A program made the position numbers and the translations under genes. Positions 51,877-60,097 of a stretch of DNA of 64,000 nucleotides are shown here, one piece after another. Each line of letters starts with the position of its first letter. Position 1 is the first letter of the stretch. The stretch is from assembly GCA_030388725.1 (NCBI GenBank), contig CP128857.1, positions 1,178,001-1,242,000 on the forward strand, read 5' to 3'. The stretch comes from Prodigiosinella aquatilis. GTDB taxonomy: Bacteria > Pseudomonadota > Gammaproteobacteria > Enterobacterales > Enterobacteriaceae. Under the pieces are notes generated by a model, which saw nothing but the letters and a program-made list of their open reading frames with translations, had not been told where the DNA came from and did not search any database.

Positions 51877-52563
51877 TCAGAGTAAAAAGTGACGAGCCAG
51901 CAGCGGGGCGGTAAATGCTTTTTTTAAATAAAAACCACGAGGCAGTGTCATAATCGGCTGACCATACTCGCCGATGGCTTCTGTCAATGCCCGGCTATTA
52001 GCCGCTTTGGGGCGCAGTTGCAGCACTTCACCATGCCGTGCAGTAATGCTTTCTACCTTGCCCAGTACGATGAGATCCATTAGTTCTTCCCAGTCTTGTT
52101 TCAGTTTTTCCTCTTCTTCTGCATTGGGACTCCATAATAATGGTGCACCAATACGGCGTTCGGCCAGCGGAATATGACGCGCACCTTCAACCGGAATCCA
52201 CAACACTCGCGCCAGTTTATAGCGCACGTGGCTGTTTTCCCAGGTAACGCCACTGTTGCCAGTTAGCGGTGCCACGCAAACGAAGGTCGTTTCCAATGGC
52301 CGCCCGGTTTCATCCACGGGAATGGTTTTCAATTCTATCCCTATCTGTGGAAAATCCGGTTCAGGCTTACTGCCCGCACTGGCTCCCAGAAAACGCTCCA
52401 ACAGAACGCCGGTCCACCCTTTATCGTGTTTCAGATCGGCAGGTATCGGCAGTTGGGCCATGTTTGCCAGTTCTGCCAGGTTATAACCTGCCAGCGCACG
52501 GGCATGTTGCAGCAACTCCTGCTCATTCTCTGGTGGGATGTTGTGGATCGAAGGTGAATACAT
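51877..52563 (-). CDS. mutH: DNA mismatch repair endonuclease MutH
   Basis: This 228-residue endonuclease nicks the unmethylated strand at hemimethylated GATC when activated by MutS and MutL. The catalytic D-E-K triad is in PEPDFPQIGIELKTIPVDE (about residues 67-85). KGWTGVLLERFLGASAGSKP precedes it. Full length and intact. It is divergent from rppH across about 690 bases. Confidence 0.97.
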   Translation of the reverse strand: MYSPSIHNIPPENEQELLQHARALAGYNLAELANMAQLPIPADLKHDKGWTGVLLERFLGASAGSKPEPDFPQIGIELKTIPVDETGRPLETTFVCVAPLTGNSGVTWENSHVRYKLARVLWIPVEGARHIPLAERRIGAPLLWSPNAEEEEKLKQDWEELMDLIVLGKVESITARHGEVLQLRPKAANSRALTEAIGEYGQPIMTLPRGFYLKKAFTAPLLARHFLL

Positions 52564-53253
52564 ACCATTACCTGATTTTGATTAAAAAAAGCACACTCAG
52601 CGGTGATAGTAGAAAATAGATAACGCTAACCATGAATAAGAATAATAATAACATGATTCTGCTGGATTTTTTCTTGATGATATTTATCACTCAGCATATC
52701 ACTATTAACTTGTGCACGGTAAGACACCGGGAATGAACAGGATTGCACACCATGTTATCCACAGTTTTTTGGGATAAGTGGAATAAGTTGGGATCACTGG
52801 TTCCATTTACAGCCTTGACGGCCGCTTTTTTTGCTGGTTTTGCCGGTTTTTTGTTTGATATTACCTCAGCGTCTGTGGATGAAATGTCCGTAGCGTGATA
52901 TTTCACCGATTTTAGTGATCCGTTTTTTTTGTCAGGTTATACACGGGTATAAATGTGGTAGAGGATAGAAATAACATCATGAAATTAAAAAACTATTTTA
53001 AATTTTAACCGAAAGTACTTCTGCAAGAGAAAGAAGTTTTACTCACTTTTTCATGATGTTCTTCACAAAGATGTCCACAGAAAAAGTGAATAAACCGATA
53101 CAATGACGCTTTGTATGTTTATAACTTTGATCTTATCTGTGAGTTACCGAGATTTTATTATAAAGTCAACGATGTTAAGCGGTGGTTTACCGTCTGGCGG
53201 GAGTGTGAAACAATCAGCTTATCTTTGCATTTTACGTTTATTGAGGTAGTCCG
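52564..53253. other. Long mutH-rppH intergenic region
   Basis: About 690 A/T-rich bases. A 71-codon frame on the minus strand (52691-52906, GTG start, Lys/Ala-rich KKPAKPAKKAAVKAVNG) has no good ribosome-binding site. TTATCC/GGATAA (52755-52760/52772-52777) forms a small hairpin. GAGG at 53242-53245 is the ribosome-binding site of rppH. No RNA gene was recognised. Confidence 0.4.
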
Positions 53254-53781
53254 GTGATCGATGATGATGGCTACCGCCCGAATGTTGGAATTGTGATTTG
53301 TAATCGGCAGGGGCAAGTTCTCTGGGCTCGTCGCTACGGTCAGCACTCCTGGCAGTTTCCCCAGGGTGGGATTAACCCAGGTGAAAGTGCAGAACAGGCG
53401 ATGTTCCGTGAACTGTTCGAAGAAGTTGGTTTGCGGAAGAAAGATGTCCGTATCTTGGCTTTCACCCGTAGCTGGTTTCGTTATAAATTGCCAAAACGTT
53501 TGGTGCGTTGGGATACAAAACCAGTCTGTATCGGGCAAAAGCAAAAATGGTTTCTGCTACAGTTAATGTGTAATGAATCAGATATCAATATGCAAAGCAG
53601 TAGCACGCCTGAGTTTGATGGTTGGCGTTGGGTGAGCTACTGGTATCCGGTACGTCAGGTGGTTTCTTTTAAACGGGATGTTTATCGGCGGGTGATGAAG
53701 GAGTTTATCACTCCAGTTATACAGTTACAGGAGAATGCTGCTGCCCGGATGTCATCAGGTTCCAGACGAAAAAGAGGATAA
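53254..53781 (+). CDS. rppH: RNA pyrophosphohydrolase RppH
   Basis: This 175-residue Nudix hydrolase has the complete Nudix box GGINPGESAEQAMFRELFEE (about residues 37-56). YGQHSWQFPQ precedes it and a basic C-terminal tail follows. It removes pyrophosphate from triphosphorylated mRNA 5' ends, starting RNase E decay. The GTG start at 53254 has GAGG eight bases upstream and the family N-terminus MIDDDGYRPNVGI. ptsP follows 11 bases after. Confidence 0.97.
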   Translation: MIDDDGYRPNVGIVICNRQGQVLWARRYGQHSWQFPQGGINPGESAEQAMFRELFEEVGLRKKDVRILAFTRSWFRYKLPKRLVRWDTKPVCIGQKQKWFLLQLMCNESDINMQSSSTPEFDGWRWVSYWYPVRQVVSFKRDVYRRVMKEFITPVIQLQENAAARMSSGSRRKRG

Positions 53782-53792
53782 TTCAGTACATC

Positions 53793-56039
53793 ATGCTCAC
53801 GCGTTTGCGAGAAATTATCGAGAAAGTCGCGGCTACAGCTCAACTGAATGATGCGCTGGATATTTTGGTCAATGAAACCTGTCTGGCGATGGATACAGAG
53901 GTCTGTTCCATTTATCTGGCCGATCATGATCGCCAATGTTATTACCTGATGGCGACCCGGGGGTTGAAAAAACCTCGGGGTCGCACTATTACGTTGGCTT
54001 TTGGTCAAGGTATTGTTGGTCTGGTGGGGCAGCGGGCTGAACCTATCAATTTGGCGGATGCGCAAAGCCACCCCAGTTTCAAATTCATTCCTGCGGTTAA
54101 AGAACAGCGTTTTCGCTCCTTCCTGGGTGTGCCAATAATCCATCGTCGTCAACTGTTGGGTGTTCTGGTTGTTCAGCAGTGTGAGCACCGCCAGTTTGAC
54201 ATGAATGAAGAATCTTTTATGGTGACGCTGGCCACTCAGATGGCAGCTATTCTGTCACAGTCACAAATGAAAGCGTTATTTGGACAATATCGGCAGACCC
54301 GTATAAAGGCACTGGCTGCCTCTTCTGGCGTGGCGATTGCTCCGGGTTGGCAAGATTGTAGCCAACCTTCGCTGGATCAGGTTTTCCCCACCTCCACTTT
54401 GGATACCGAACGGGAACGTTCCCGTTTACTCTTGGCTATTGAGGAGGCTACCGCCGAGTTCCGTCGCTTCAGTAAACGTTTCACCGCGGGTGCACAGAAA
54501 GAAAGCGCGGCGATTTTTGATCTCTATTCTCATTTATTGAATGACACCCGCTTGAAACGAGAGTTGTTTCAGGAAGTGGGGGAGGGTAACGCGGCGGAAT
54601 GGGCAGTCAAAGTCGTTATTGAACGCTTTGCCGAGCAATTTGTTGTCCTGAAGGATACCTACTTGCGCGAGCGGGCTGGGGATTTACGGGCGTTGGGCCA
54701 ACGTTTACTGTTTCACCTTGATGATAATGCCCAAAGTATTTCGCAGTGGCCGGAGCGCTTTATTCTGGTCGCTGATGAACTGACAGCGACGCTGCTGGCT
54801 GAACTTCCGGCGGAACGGTTGGCTGGCGTGGTGGTTTATGATGGTGCGGCCAACTCTCATGCGGCTATCCTGGTGCGGGCGATGGGGATTCCGACGTTGA
54901 TGGGCGCTGATATACAACCAGAATTGCTACATCAGCGTATGCTGATTCTGGATGGTTATCGCGGCGAATTGCTGGTAGATCCGGAACCCGTGCTGATTCA
55001 GGAATACCAGCGACTTATCAGTGAGGAAGACGAACTGACCCGGTTGACTGAAGATGATATGGACCGTCCTGCCATGTTGAAAAGTGGCGAACGGGTAAAC
55101 GTGATGTTGAATGCCGGGTTAAGTGCCGAGCATGAAAAACACTTTATTAATCAGGTTGATGGCGTTGGGCTATATCGTACTGAAATTCCGTTTATGCTAC
55201 AGAACGGTTTTCCATCAGAAGAAGAGCAGATGGCACAATATGAAGGAATGCTGCGTCTCTATCCTTCGCGCCCGGTTATGCTGCGTACGTTAGATATCGG
55301 TGCTGATAAACAGCTACCGTATTTGCCCATTAGTGAAGAGAATCCTTGCCTTGGCTGGCGTGGAATTCGTGTCACACTCGATCAGCCTGAAATATTCCTG
55401 ATTCAGGTGCGGGCGATGCTGCGTGCCAACGCTTATATTGGCAACTTGAATATTTTACTGCCGATGATTAACAGTCTGGATGAAATCGATGAGGCCCGAA
55501 GGCTGATTGACCAGGCCGCCAGCGAAGTGGAAGAGATGCTGGGCTTCCTACAACCTCGACCCCGTATCGGTATCATGATTGAAGTCCCGTCAGTACTGTT
55601 CTTGCTACCGCATCTATCTGCACGTATTGATTTTGTTTCGGTGGGAACCAATGATTTAACGCAGTATCTGTTGGCTGTTGATCGCAATAATCCTCATGTG
55701 GCATCGCTGTATGACAGCCTTCATCCGGCCATGTTGCAGGCATTACACATGATCATTACCACTTGTCAGCGCTATAGCCTGCCGGTTTCTGTGTGCGGTG
55801 AAATGGCGGGAGAGCCGATGGGCGCGTTATTGCTGATGGGGTTGGGCTACCGGACTTTGAGTATGAACGGGCGCAGTGTGGCGCGCGTGAAATACTTATT
55901 GCGACATATCGAGCAAGAAGAGGCGCAACTGCTGGCGAATAAAGTGTTGAAAGCACAAACGGCCAGTGAAGTGCGGCAGTGGGCCTCGATCTTCATTGAA
56001 GAGCGTGGCCTGGGAGGGTTGATTCGTGGTGGTCGTTAA
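53793..56039 (+). CDS. ptsP: Nitrogen PTS enzyme I (EI-Ntr)
   Basis: This 748-residue protein has an N-terminal GAF domain (about 5-160), then the PTS enzyme I fold. The phospho-histidine is in DGAANSHAAILVRAMGIPT (about residues 350-368), and the PEP-binding barrel has GLYRTEIPFM and GTNDLTQYLLAVDRNNPHVA. It autophosphorylates from PEP and passes phosphate to NPr (PtsO) and PtsN, controlling potassium and nitrogen responses. It is in an operon with rppH. Confidence 0.97.
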   Translation: MLTRLREIIEKVAATAQLNDALDILVNETCLAMDTEVCSIYLADHDRQCYYLMATRGLKKPRGRTITLAFGQGIVGLVGQRAEPINLADAQSHPSFKFIPAVKEQRFRSFLGVPIIHRRQLLGVLVVQQCEHRQFDMNEESFMVTLATQMAAILSQSQMKALFGQYRQTRIKALAASSGVAIAPGWQDCSQPSLDQVFPTSTLDTERERSRLLLAIEEATAEFRRFSKRFTAGAQKESAAIFDLYSHLLNDTRLKRELFQEVGEGNAAEWAVKVVIERFAEQFVVLKDTYLRERAGDLRALGQRLLFHLDDNAQSISQWPERFILVADELTATLLAELPAERLAGVVVYDGAANSHAAILVRAMGIPTLMGADIQPELLHQRMLILDGYRGELLVDPEPVLIQEYQRLISEEDELTRLTEDDMDRPAMLKSGERVNVMLNAGLSAEHEKHFINQVDGVGLYRTEIPFMLQNGFPSEEEQMAQYEGMLRLYPSRPVMLRTLDIGADKQLPYLPISEENPCLGWRGIRVTLDQPEIFLIQVRAMLRANAYIGNLNILLPMINSLDEIDEARRLIDQAASEVEEMLGFLQPRPRIGIMIEVPSVLFLLPHLSARIDFVSVGTNDLTQYLLAVDRNNPHVASLYDSLHPAMLQALHMIITTCQRYSLPVSVCGEMAGEPMGALLLMGLGYRTLSMNGRSVARVKYLLRHIEQEEAQLLANKVLKAQTASEVRQWASIFIEERGLGGLIRGGR

Positions 56040-56294
56040 TCATTACCTGATATTTTCATATTAGGGGGGATGTGGCGATGCAGCGTCTGTCGGCACGGTT
56101 TTATCAAGCTCGTTTTTTAGCTTAGCCATCTTTAACTGAACCCATATTTTACAGATCTTTTCCTGCAACTGAGCCGCTTGTCCTGATGCGCTATGCTATG
56201 ATGCGCAACCGCAGTGTGTGGAAGAATGTCGTTTCTTCCTCCTGTCTATCAAAAGCCCCGTAATCAGGGACAAAACAACGAGATGTGGTGATCG

Positions 56295-57161
56295 ATGACG
56301 ACGAACTATTTGGTATTTCCCAAGTTTGATCCGGTGATCTTTTCTATTGGGCCAGTCTCACTGCACTGGTATGGATTGATGTATTTGGTCGGCTTTGTCT
56401 TCGCTATGTGGTTGGCTGTACGCCGGGCAAACAAGCCAGGAAGCGGTTGGACGAAAGATGAAGTTGAAAACCTGCTCTATTTTGGTTTTCTCGGTGTGTT
56501 TGTTGGTGGTCGTTTAGGTTATGTGTTGTTTTATGCTTTCCCATTGTTCATCGAGAATCCGCTCTACCTATTTAAAGTATGGGATGGGGGGATGTCTTTT
56601 CACGGTGGGCTGATAGGGGTTATTACGGTGATGTTGTGGTTTGCTCACCGGACCAAACGCAACTTCTTTCAGGTTGCGGATTTTATCGCGCCATTGATTC
56701 CGTTTGGCTTAGGTGCCGGGCGTTTGGGTAACTTTATCAACGGTGAATTATGGGGACGCGTCACGACAGATACGCCTTGGGCAATGCTGTTTCCTGGTTC
56801 CCATAGTGAAGATATGGCGTTGGCCGCTACTAACCCCAAATGGCAGGCGATTTTTAATCAGTATGGCCTATTGCCCCGCCATCCTTCGCAAATATATGAG
56901 ATGCTGCTGGAAGGTGTGGTGCTGTTTATCATTCTGAATATTTTTATCCGCAAACCACGTCCGATGGGAAGTGTTTCCGGTCTATTTTTGATCGGGTACG
57001 GACTTTTCCGTACTTTTGTCGAATTTTTCCGTCAGCCGGATGCTCAACTGGGGTTGTTCGACGGCATTATCAGTATGGGGCAAATTCTGTCCATTCCCAT
57101 GGTGCTGGTGGGGATTCTGATGATGATATGGGCATATCGGCATCAGTCTGCAAAACAATAA
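56295..57161 (+). CDS. lgt: Prolipoprotein diacylglyceryl transferase
   Basis: This 288-residue inner-membrane enzyme has seven hydrophobic segments and transfers diacylglycerol from phosphatidylglycerol to the lipobox cysteine. The conserved HGGL is in GGMSFHGGLIGVI (about residue 103), and the signature GRLGNFINGELWGR is at about 142-155. Essential in enterobacteria. It is followed by thyA after 30 bases, as in E. coli, where the two are co-transcribed. Confidence 0.97.
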   Translation: MTTNYLVFPKFDPVIFSIGPVSLHWYGLMYLVGFVFAMWLAVRRANKPGSGWTKDEVENLLYFGFLGVFVGGRLGYVLFYAFPLFIENPLYLFKVWDGGMSFHGGLIGVITVMLWFAHRTKRNFFQVADFIAPLIPFGLGAGRLGNFINGELWGRVTTDTPWAMLFPGSHSEDMALAATNPKWQAIFNQYGLLPRHPSQIYEMLLEGVVLFIILNIFIRKPRPMGSVSGLFLIGYGLFRTFVEFFRQPDAQLGLFDGIISMGQILSIPMVLVGILMMIWAYRHQSAKQ

Positions 57162-57191
57162 CGGCGATTATTAATCTTTAGACGAGGTTGT

Positions 57192-57986
57192 ATGAAACAG
57201 TATCTGGAATTGATGAAAAAAGTGCTTGATGAAGGGACGCCGAAGAACGATCGCACTGGCACAGGTACACTGTCGATTTTTGGTCATCAGATGCGTTTCA
57301 ATCTGCAGGACGGCTTCCCGTTGGTGACGACCAAACGTTGTCATCTACGCTCTATCATTCATGAGCTTCTGTGGTTCCTGAATGGGGATACCAATGTGGG
57401 CTACCTGCATGATAATAGTGTCACTATTTGGGATGAATGGGCCGATGACAACGGCGACCTCGGCCCTGTATATGGCAAGCAGTGGCGTTCATGGGGGGCG
57501 GCGGATGGTCGCCATATAGACCAGTTGGAGAACGTGCTGACTCAATTGAAACAGGACCCGGATTCTCGCCGTATTATCGTATCGGCCTGGAATGTTGGTG
57601 AGCTGGATCAGATGGCGTTGGCGCCGTGTCATGCTTTTTTTCAGTTCTATGTGGCTGATGGAAAACTGTCCTGTCAGTTATACCAGCGTTCTTGTGACAT
57701 ATTTCTTGGCCTGCCGTTCAATATCGCCAGTTATGCTTTACTGGTTCATATGGTGGCCCAGCAGTGTGACCTGGCGGTCGGTGATTTTGTCTGGACCGGG
57801 GGTGATACTCATCTCTACAACAACCATATGGATCAAACACATCTTCAGCTTGGTCGTGAGCCACGTCCACTGCCAAAATTGGTGATCAAACGTCGTCCGG
57901 CTTCACTGTTTGACTATCGTTTTGAAGACTTTGATATTGAAGGATATGATCCGCATCCCGCCATCAAGGCACCTGTTGCCATCTAA
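57192..57986 (+). CDS. thyA: Thymidylate synthase
   Basis: This 264-residue enzyme methylates dUMP to dTMP using methylene-tetrahydrofolate. The nucleophilic Cys is in LAPCHAFFQFYV (about residue 146). The phosphate-binding RRIIVSAWNVGE precedes it, and QRSCDIFLGLPFNIASYALL follows. It has exactly the E. coli length. It lies behind lgt and before an intrinsic terminator. Confidence 0.98.
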   Translation: MKQYLELMKKVLDEGTPKNDRTGTGTLSIFGHQMRFNLQDGFPLVTTKRCHLRSIIHELLWFLNGDTNVGYLHDNSVTIWDEWADDNGDLGPVYGKQWRSWGAADGRHIDQLENVLTQLKQDPDSRRIIVSAWNVGELDQMALAPCHAFFQFYVADGKLSCQLYQRSCDIFLGLPFNIASYALLVHMVAQQCDLAVGDFVWTGGDTHLYNNHMDQTHLQLGREPRPLPKLVIKRRPASLFDYRFEDFDIEGYDPHPAIKAPVAI

Positions 57987-58004
57987 TCCAGCTGTGCCCA
58001 TCTG

Positions 58005-58027
58005 AACCGCCTTTAGGGCGGTTTTTT
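58005..58027 (+). terminator. Intrinsic terminator of lgt-thyA
   Basis: AACCGCC (58005-58011) pairs with GGCGGTT (58017-58023), five-base loop, followed by TTTT. It lies 18 bases after the thyA stop. Confidence 0.9.
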
Positions 58028-58156
58028 CACGTTTTTTTCCAGTCAATTACGCACCACTATTCCGCCGTTACCTGTTTGCAGAAAAACATTGCGTACTGCT
58101 TTGAAAAAGCAATACGCCGTTCTTTCGCTCCGGTCTTCGTCCTCTACACTGTGAGT

Positions 58157-58648
58157 ATGAAAAAACGCAAAGGATGGCAGCAGGGGTTTACCCTGCCTGA
58201 ATTATTAATGGTAATGACAATCGTAGGATTATTGGCCGGAGGTGGATTACACAGCTGGCTGGGATATCGTCAGGCATTAATACTGGAACAAGGCGCTCGG
58301 CAACTGCTGAGCTTTATTGCCCGCATTCAGGCTAATGCCTATTGGCATAATGAAACATATTCGGTTTGGATCAAACAGAGCGGAGATCGCTGGTGTGTTG
58401 GCAGTGGCCTGGAAATGCCGATCTGCCCGCCAGATAGCTCCAGGTATTACACTCGCTCAGCGGAGCACATTGATTTGGCAGAAACAACGGCAGATCAATT
58501 TTTATTTTATGGATTTCGCAATACAGCGCAATCCGGACATTTGACGCTGTCTAATCCCGCAGGGCGCGTGCGGTTGGTCATTTCGGTTCGGGGGCGATTA
58601 CGGCTTTGCAGCGAATTTCAACCAGTGTTGGCGATCTCTGTATGCTGA
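58157..58648 (+). CDS. ppdA: Prepilin peptidase-dependent protein A (minor pseudopilin)
   Basis: This 163-residue type IV pilin-like protein has a ten-residue basic leader and cleavage site WQQG/FTLPELLMV with the conserved Glu at mature position 5. A hydrophobic helix follows (VMTIVGLLAGGGLHSWLGY). The globular C-terminal part has a Cys pair. It is probably processed by a prepilin peptidase and primes pilus or pseudopilus assembly. I start at ATG 58157; upstream in-frame sequence to 58076 lies outside the leader. It overlaps ppdB by seven bases. Confidence 0.88.
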   Translation: MKKRKGWQQGFTLPELLMVMTIVGLLAGGGLHSWLGYRQALILEQGARQLLSFIARIQANAYWHNETYSVWIKQSGDRWCVGSGLEMPICPPDSSRYYTRSAEHIDLAETTADQFLFYGFRNTAQSGHLTLSNPAGRVRLVISVRGRLRLCSEFQPVLAISVC

Positions 58649-59247
58649 ACAACCATAACCATAATCAGTGCGGGCAAAGCGGCTTTACCCTGTTGGAAAT
58701 GATGGTGGCTCTTGGTTTGAGTAGTTTGATTATACTTTCTACAGCACAGATTTATCCGGTGCTGCGTGCTCAGAGTCAGAATAGCGCACATTATTTCCGG
58801 CTGGAGCAGCTTCTCAGTCAGACATTATTCAGCATTGAAAAAGACATCCGCCGGGCCGGTTTCTGTGCTGGTACCTGTAGCGGCAGCGCATTAACCCTCA
58901 TCCCGGATACGGTAAACCCGGCGCAAAACTGCCTGACGGTGGCTTACGACGTTAATCGTAATGGAAAATGGGATGAGACTGATCAGCCAGAGGCGGAATT
59001 TTTTAGTTACCGCTTACGTTCCGGCGCGCTGGAGATTCAAACCGGTAGACGCTTATGTCAGGGCGAACGCTGGGAAAAACTTCTCGACCCCGATGAGGTA
59101 ACGATAACGCAGTTTCAGGTTCTGCCGCAAAGCGGCGGAGACAACACGCGCTATGCGATACAACTGGCGGGATATTGGTCGCGACGACCTGAGATTAAGC
59201 AGCAGGTTGGCCGTCTGGTCGTGAGGCTAAATGATGAAAAAGGATAG
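58642..59247 (+). CDS. ppdB: Prepilin peptidase-dependent protein B (minor pseudopilin)
   Basis: This 201-residue protein has a 16-residue leader and the type III signal NQCGQSG/FTLLEMMVALG. A hydrophobic helix (LSSLIILSTAQIYPVL) and a globular domain with four Cys residues follow. It resembles PilW/PpdB. ATG 58642 overlaps the ppdA stop; starting further upstream would lengthen the leader without support. It is the second gene of the ppdA-ppdB-ygdB-ppdC cluster found between thyA and recC. Confidence 0.88.
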   Translation: MLNNHNHNQCGQSGFTLLEMMVALGLSSLIILSTAQIYPVLRAQSQNSAHYFRLEQLLSQTLFSIEKDIRRAGFCAGTCSGSALTLIPDTVNPAQNCLTVAYDVNRNGKWDETDQPEAEFFSYRLRSGALEIQTGRRLCQGERWEKLLDPDEVTITQFQVLPQSGGDNTRYAIQLAGYWSRRPEIKQQVGRLVVRLNDEKG

Positions 59248-59683
59248 TCAGGTCGGAAGCAGCTCATTGTTGATGGTGATGTTACTGTTGATGATCGGAT
59301 TGTTACTGTTGGGAGGATTACAGCGGCAACTAGATGCGGCTGTGCAAATAGGGAGTGATGAACAACAATATTGGCGGGCGTTCAATCGAGCGCTTTCGTC
59401 ACTGAGTTGGGGGTTAAGTCTCGAGTGGCAGGGAGACCAAAGCGACTGGCAGTGTCAGCGGTTATCTGCGGAAATACTGCGGGTTTGTCTGCGACTTTCG
59501 CCGGAAAATGGCCGTGGCATTCTGCGGGGCGAGGGCGCGTTTTCGTCACAGACCACACCGTTATTGTTCTATCACCGGGTGGAAAGCCTGGCTTCAGCCA
59601 CTGGGCTGGTCTTGCGCCCATTAGCTCAGGGATGGTTTGATTCCTGCCCTGAATCGCAGGAGAGTCAGTGTGCCAGTGAGTGA
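59231..59683 (+). CDS. ygdB: YgdB, DUF2509 protein (PilX-like)
   Basis: This 150-residue protein has one N-terminal hydrophobic helix (SSLLMVMLLLMIGLLLLGGL) without a typical GFTL cleavage motif, like PilX-type pseudopilus partners. The C-terminal part has two Cys residues (DSCPESQESQC). It overlaps ppdB by 17 bases and ppdC by 14 bases, so the four genes are one translational unit. Confidence 0.85.
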   Translation: MMKKDSQVGSSSLLMVMLLLMIGLLLLGGLQRQLDAAVQIGSDEQQYWRAFNRALSSLSWGLSLEWQGDQSDWQCQRLSAEILRVCLRLSPENGRGILRGEGAFSSQTTPLLFYHRVESLASATGLVLRPLAQGWFDSCPESQESQCASE

Positions 59684-60071
59684 TAGCGGATTGGCGTCGG
59701 CGCAGCAAGGGTTCAGCTTACCGGAAACACTGGTTGCGGCTTTGTTGTTTGCAGTTTCGCTGGCCGGATTATTGCAATATCATCAGGTGCTTCAACAGTT
59801 GTTGCAGCATCAATGGCAGCAGCGTCAGGCCTGGCGATTCGCACATCAGCAGCTAGATGTTTATGGCTCGGCCGCTGGGGAGGAGGTGCGGGTCACCTCA
59901 TTGCCGTCAGGGTGGTCAATGACACTGACAGAGCAAGTCCGTACCCCGGCGTGTCGTAGCGTGACGGTAACCACAGTAACTCCTTATCGTTACCGGGCCG
60001 TACTTACCCGTTGGTTTTGCCGTATCGTAGCGGAAGATTCTTTGGGCGTGCAGACGCAAACTACACCTTAA
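59670..60071 (+). CDS. ppdC: Prepilin peptidase-dependent protein C (minor pseudopilin)
   Basis: This 133-residue protein has the signal SAQQG/FSLPETLVAALLF with Glu at mature position 5 and a hydrophobic helix. A short C-terminal domain contains two Cys residues (TPACRSVTV, RWFCRIV). The GTG start at 59670 is chosen because AGGAG lies seven bases upstream and it gives a 14-residue leader; an in-frame TTG at 59637 is less likely. It is the last gene of the cluster, 26 bases before recC. Confidence 0.82.
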   Translation: MPVSDSGLASAQQGFSLPETLVAALLFAVSLAGLLQYHQVLQQLLQHQWQQRQAWRFAHQQLDVYGSAAGEEVRVTSLPSGWSMTLTEQVRTPACRSVTVTTVTPYRYRAVLTRWFCRIVAEDSLGVQTQTTP

Positions 60072-60097
60072 ATGGCAGTGGATAGTCAGGAGTCAGG

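Noticed and set aside
52755..52763. Perfect DnaA-box-like TTATCCACA in the mutH-rppH gap
   Set aside because: A single nine-base match is expected by chance about once per few tens of kilobases; no cluster or origin features accompany it.
52691..52906. 71-codon Lys/Ala-rich frame on the minus strand between mutH and rppH
   Set aside because: GTG start without a convincing ribosome-binding site and a tail unlike a protein; low-complexity codons can arise from A-rich DNA.
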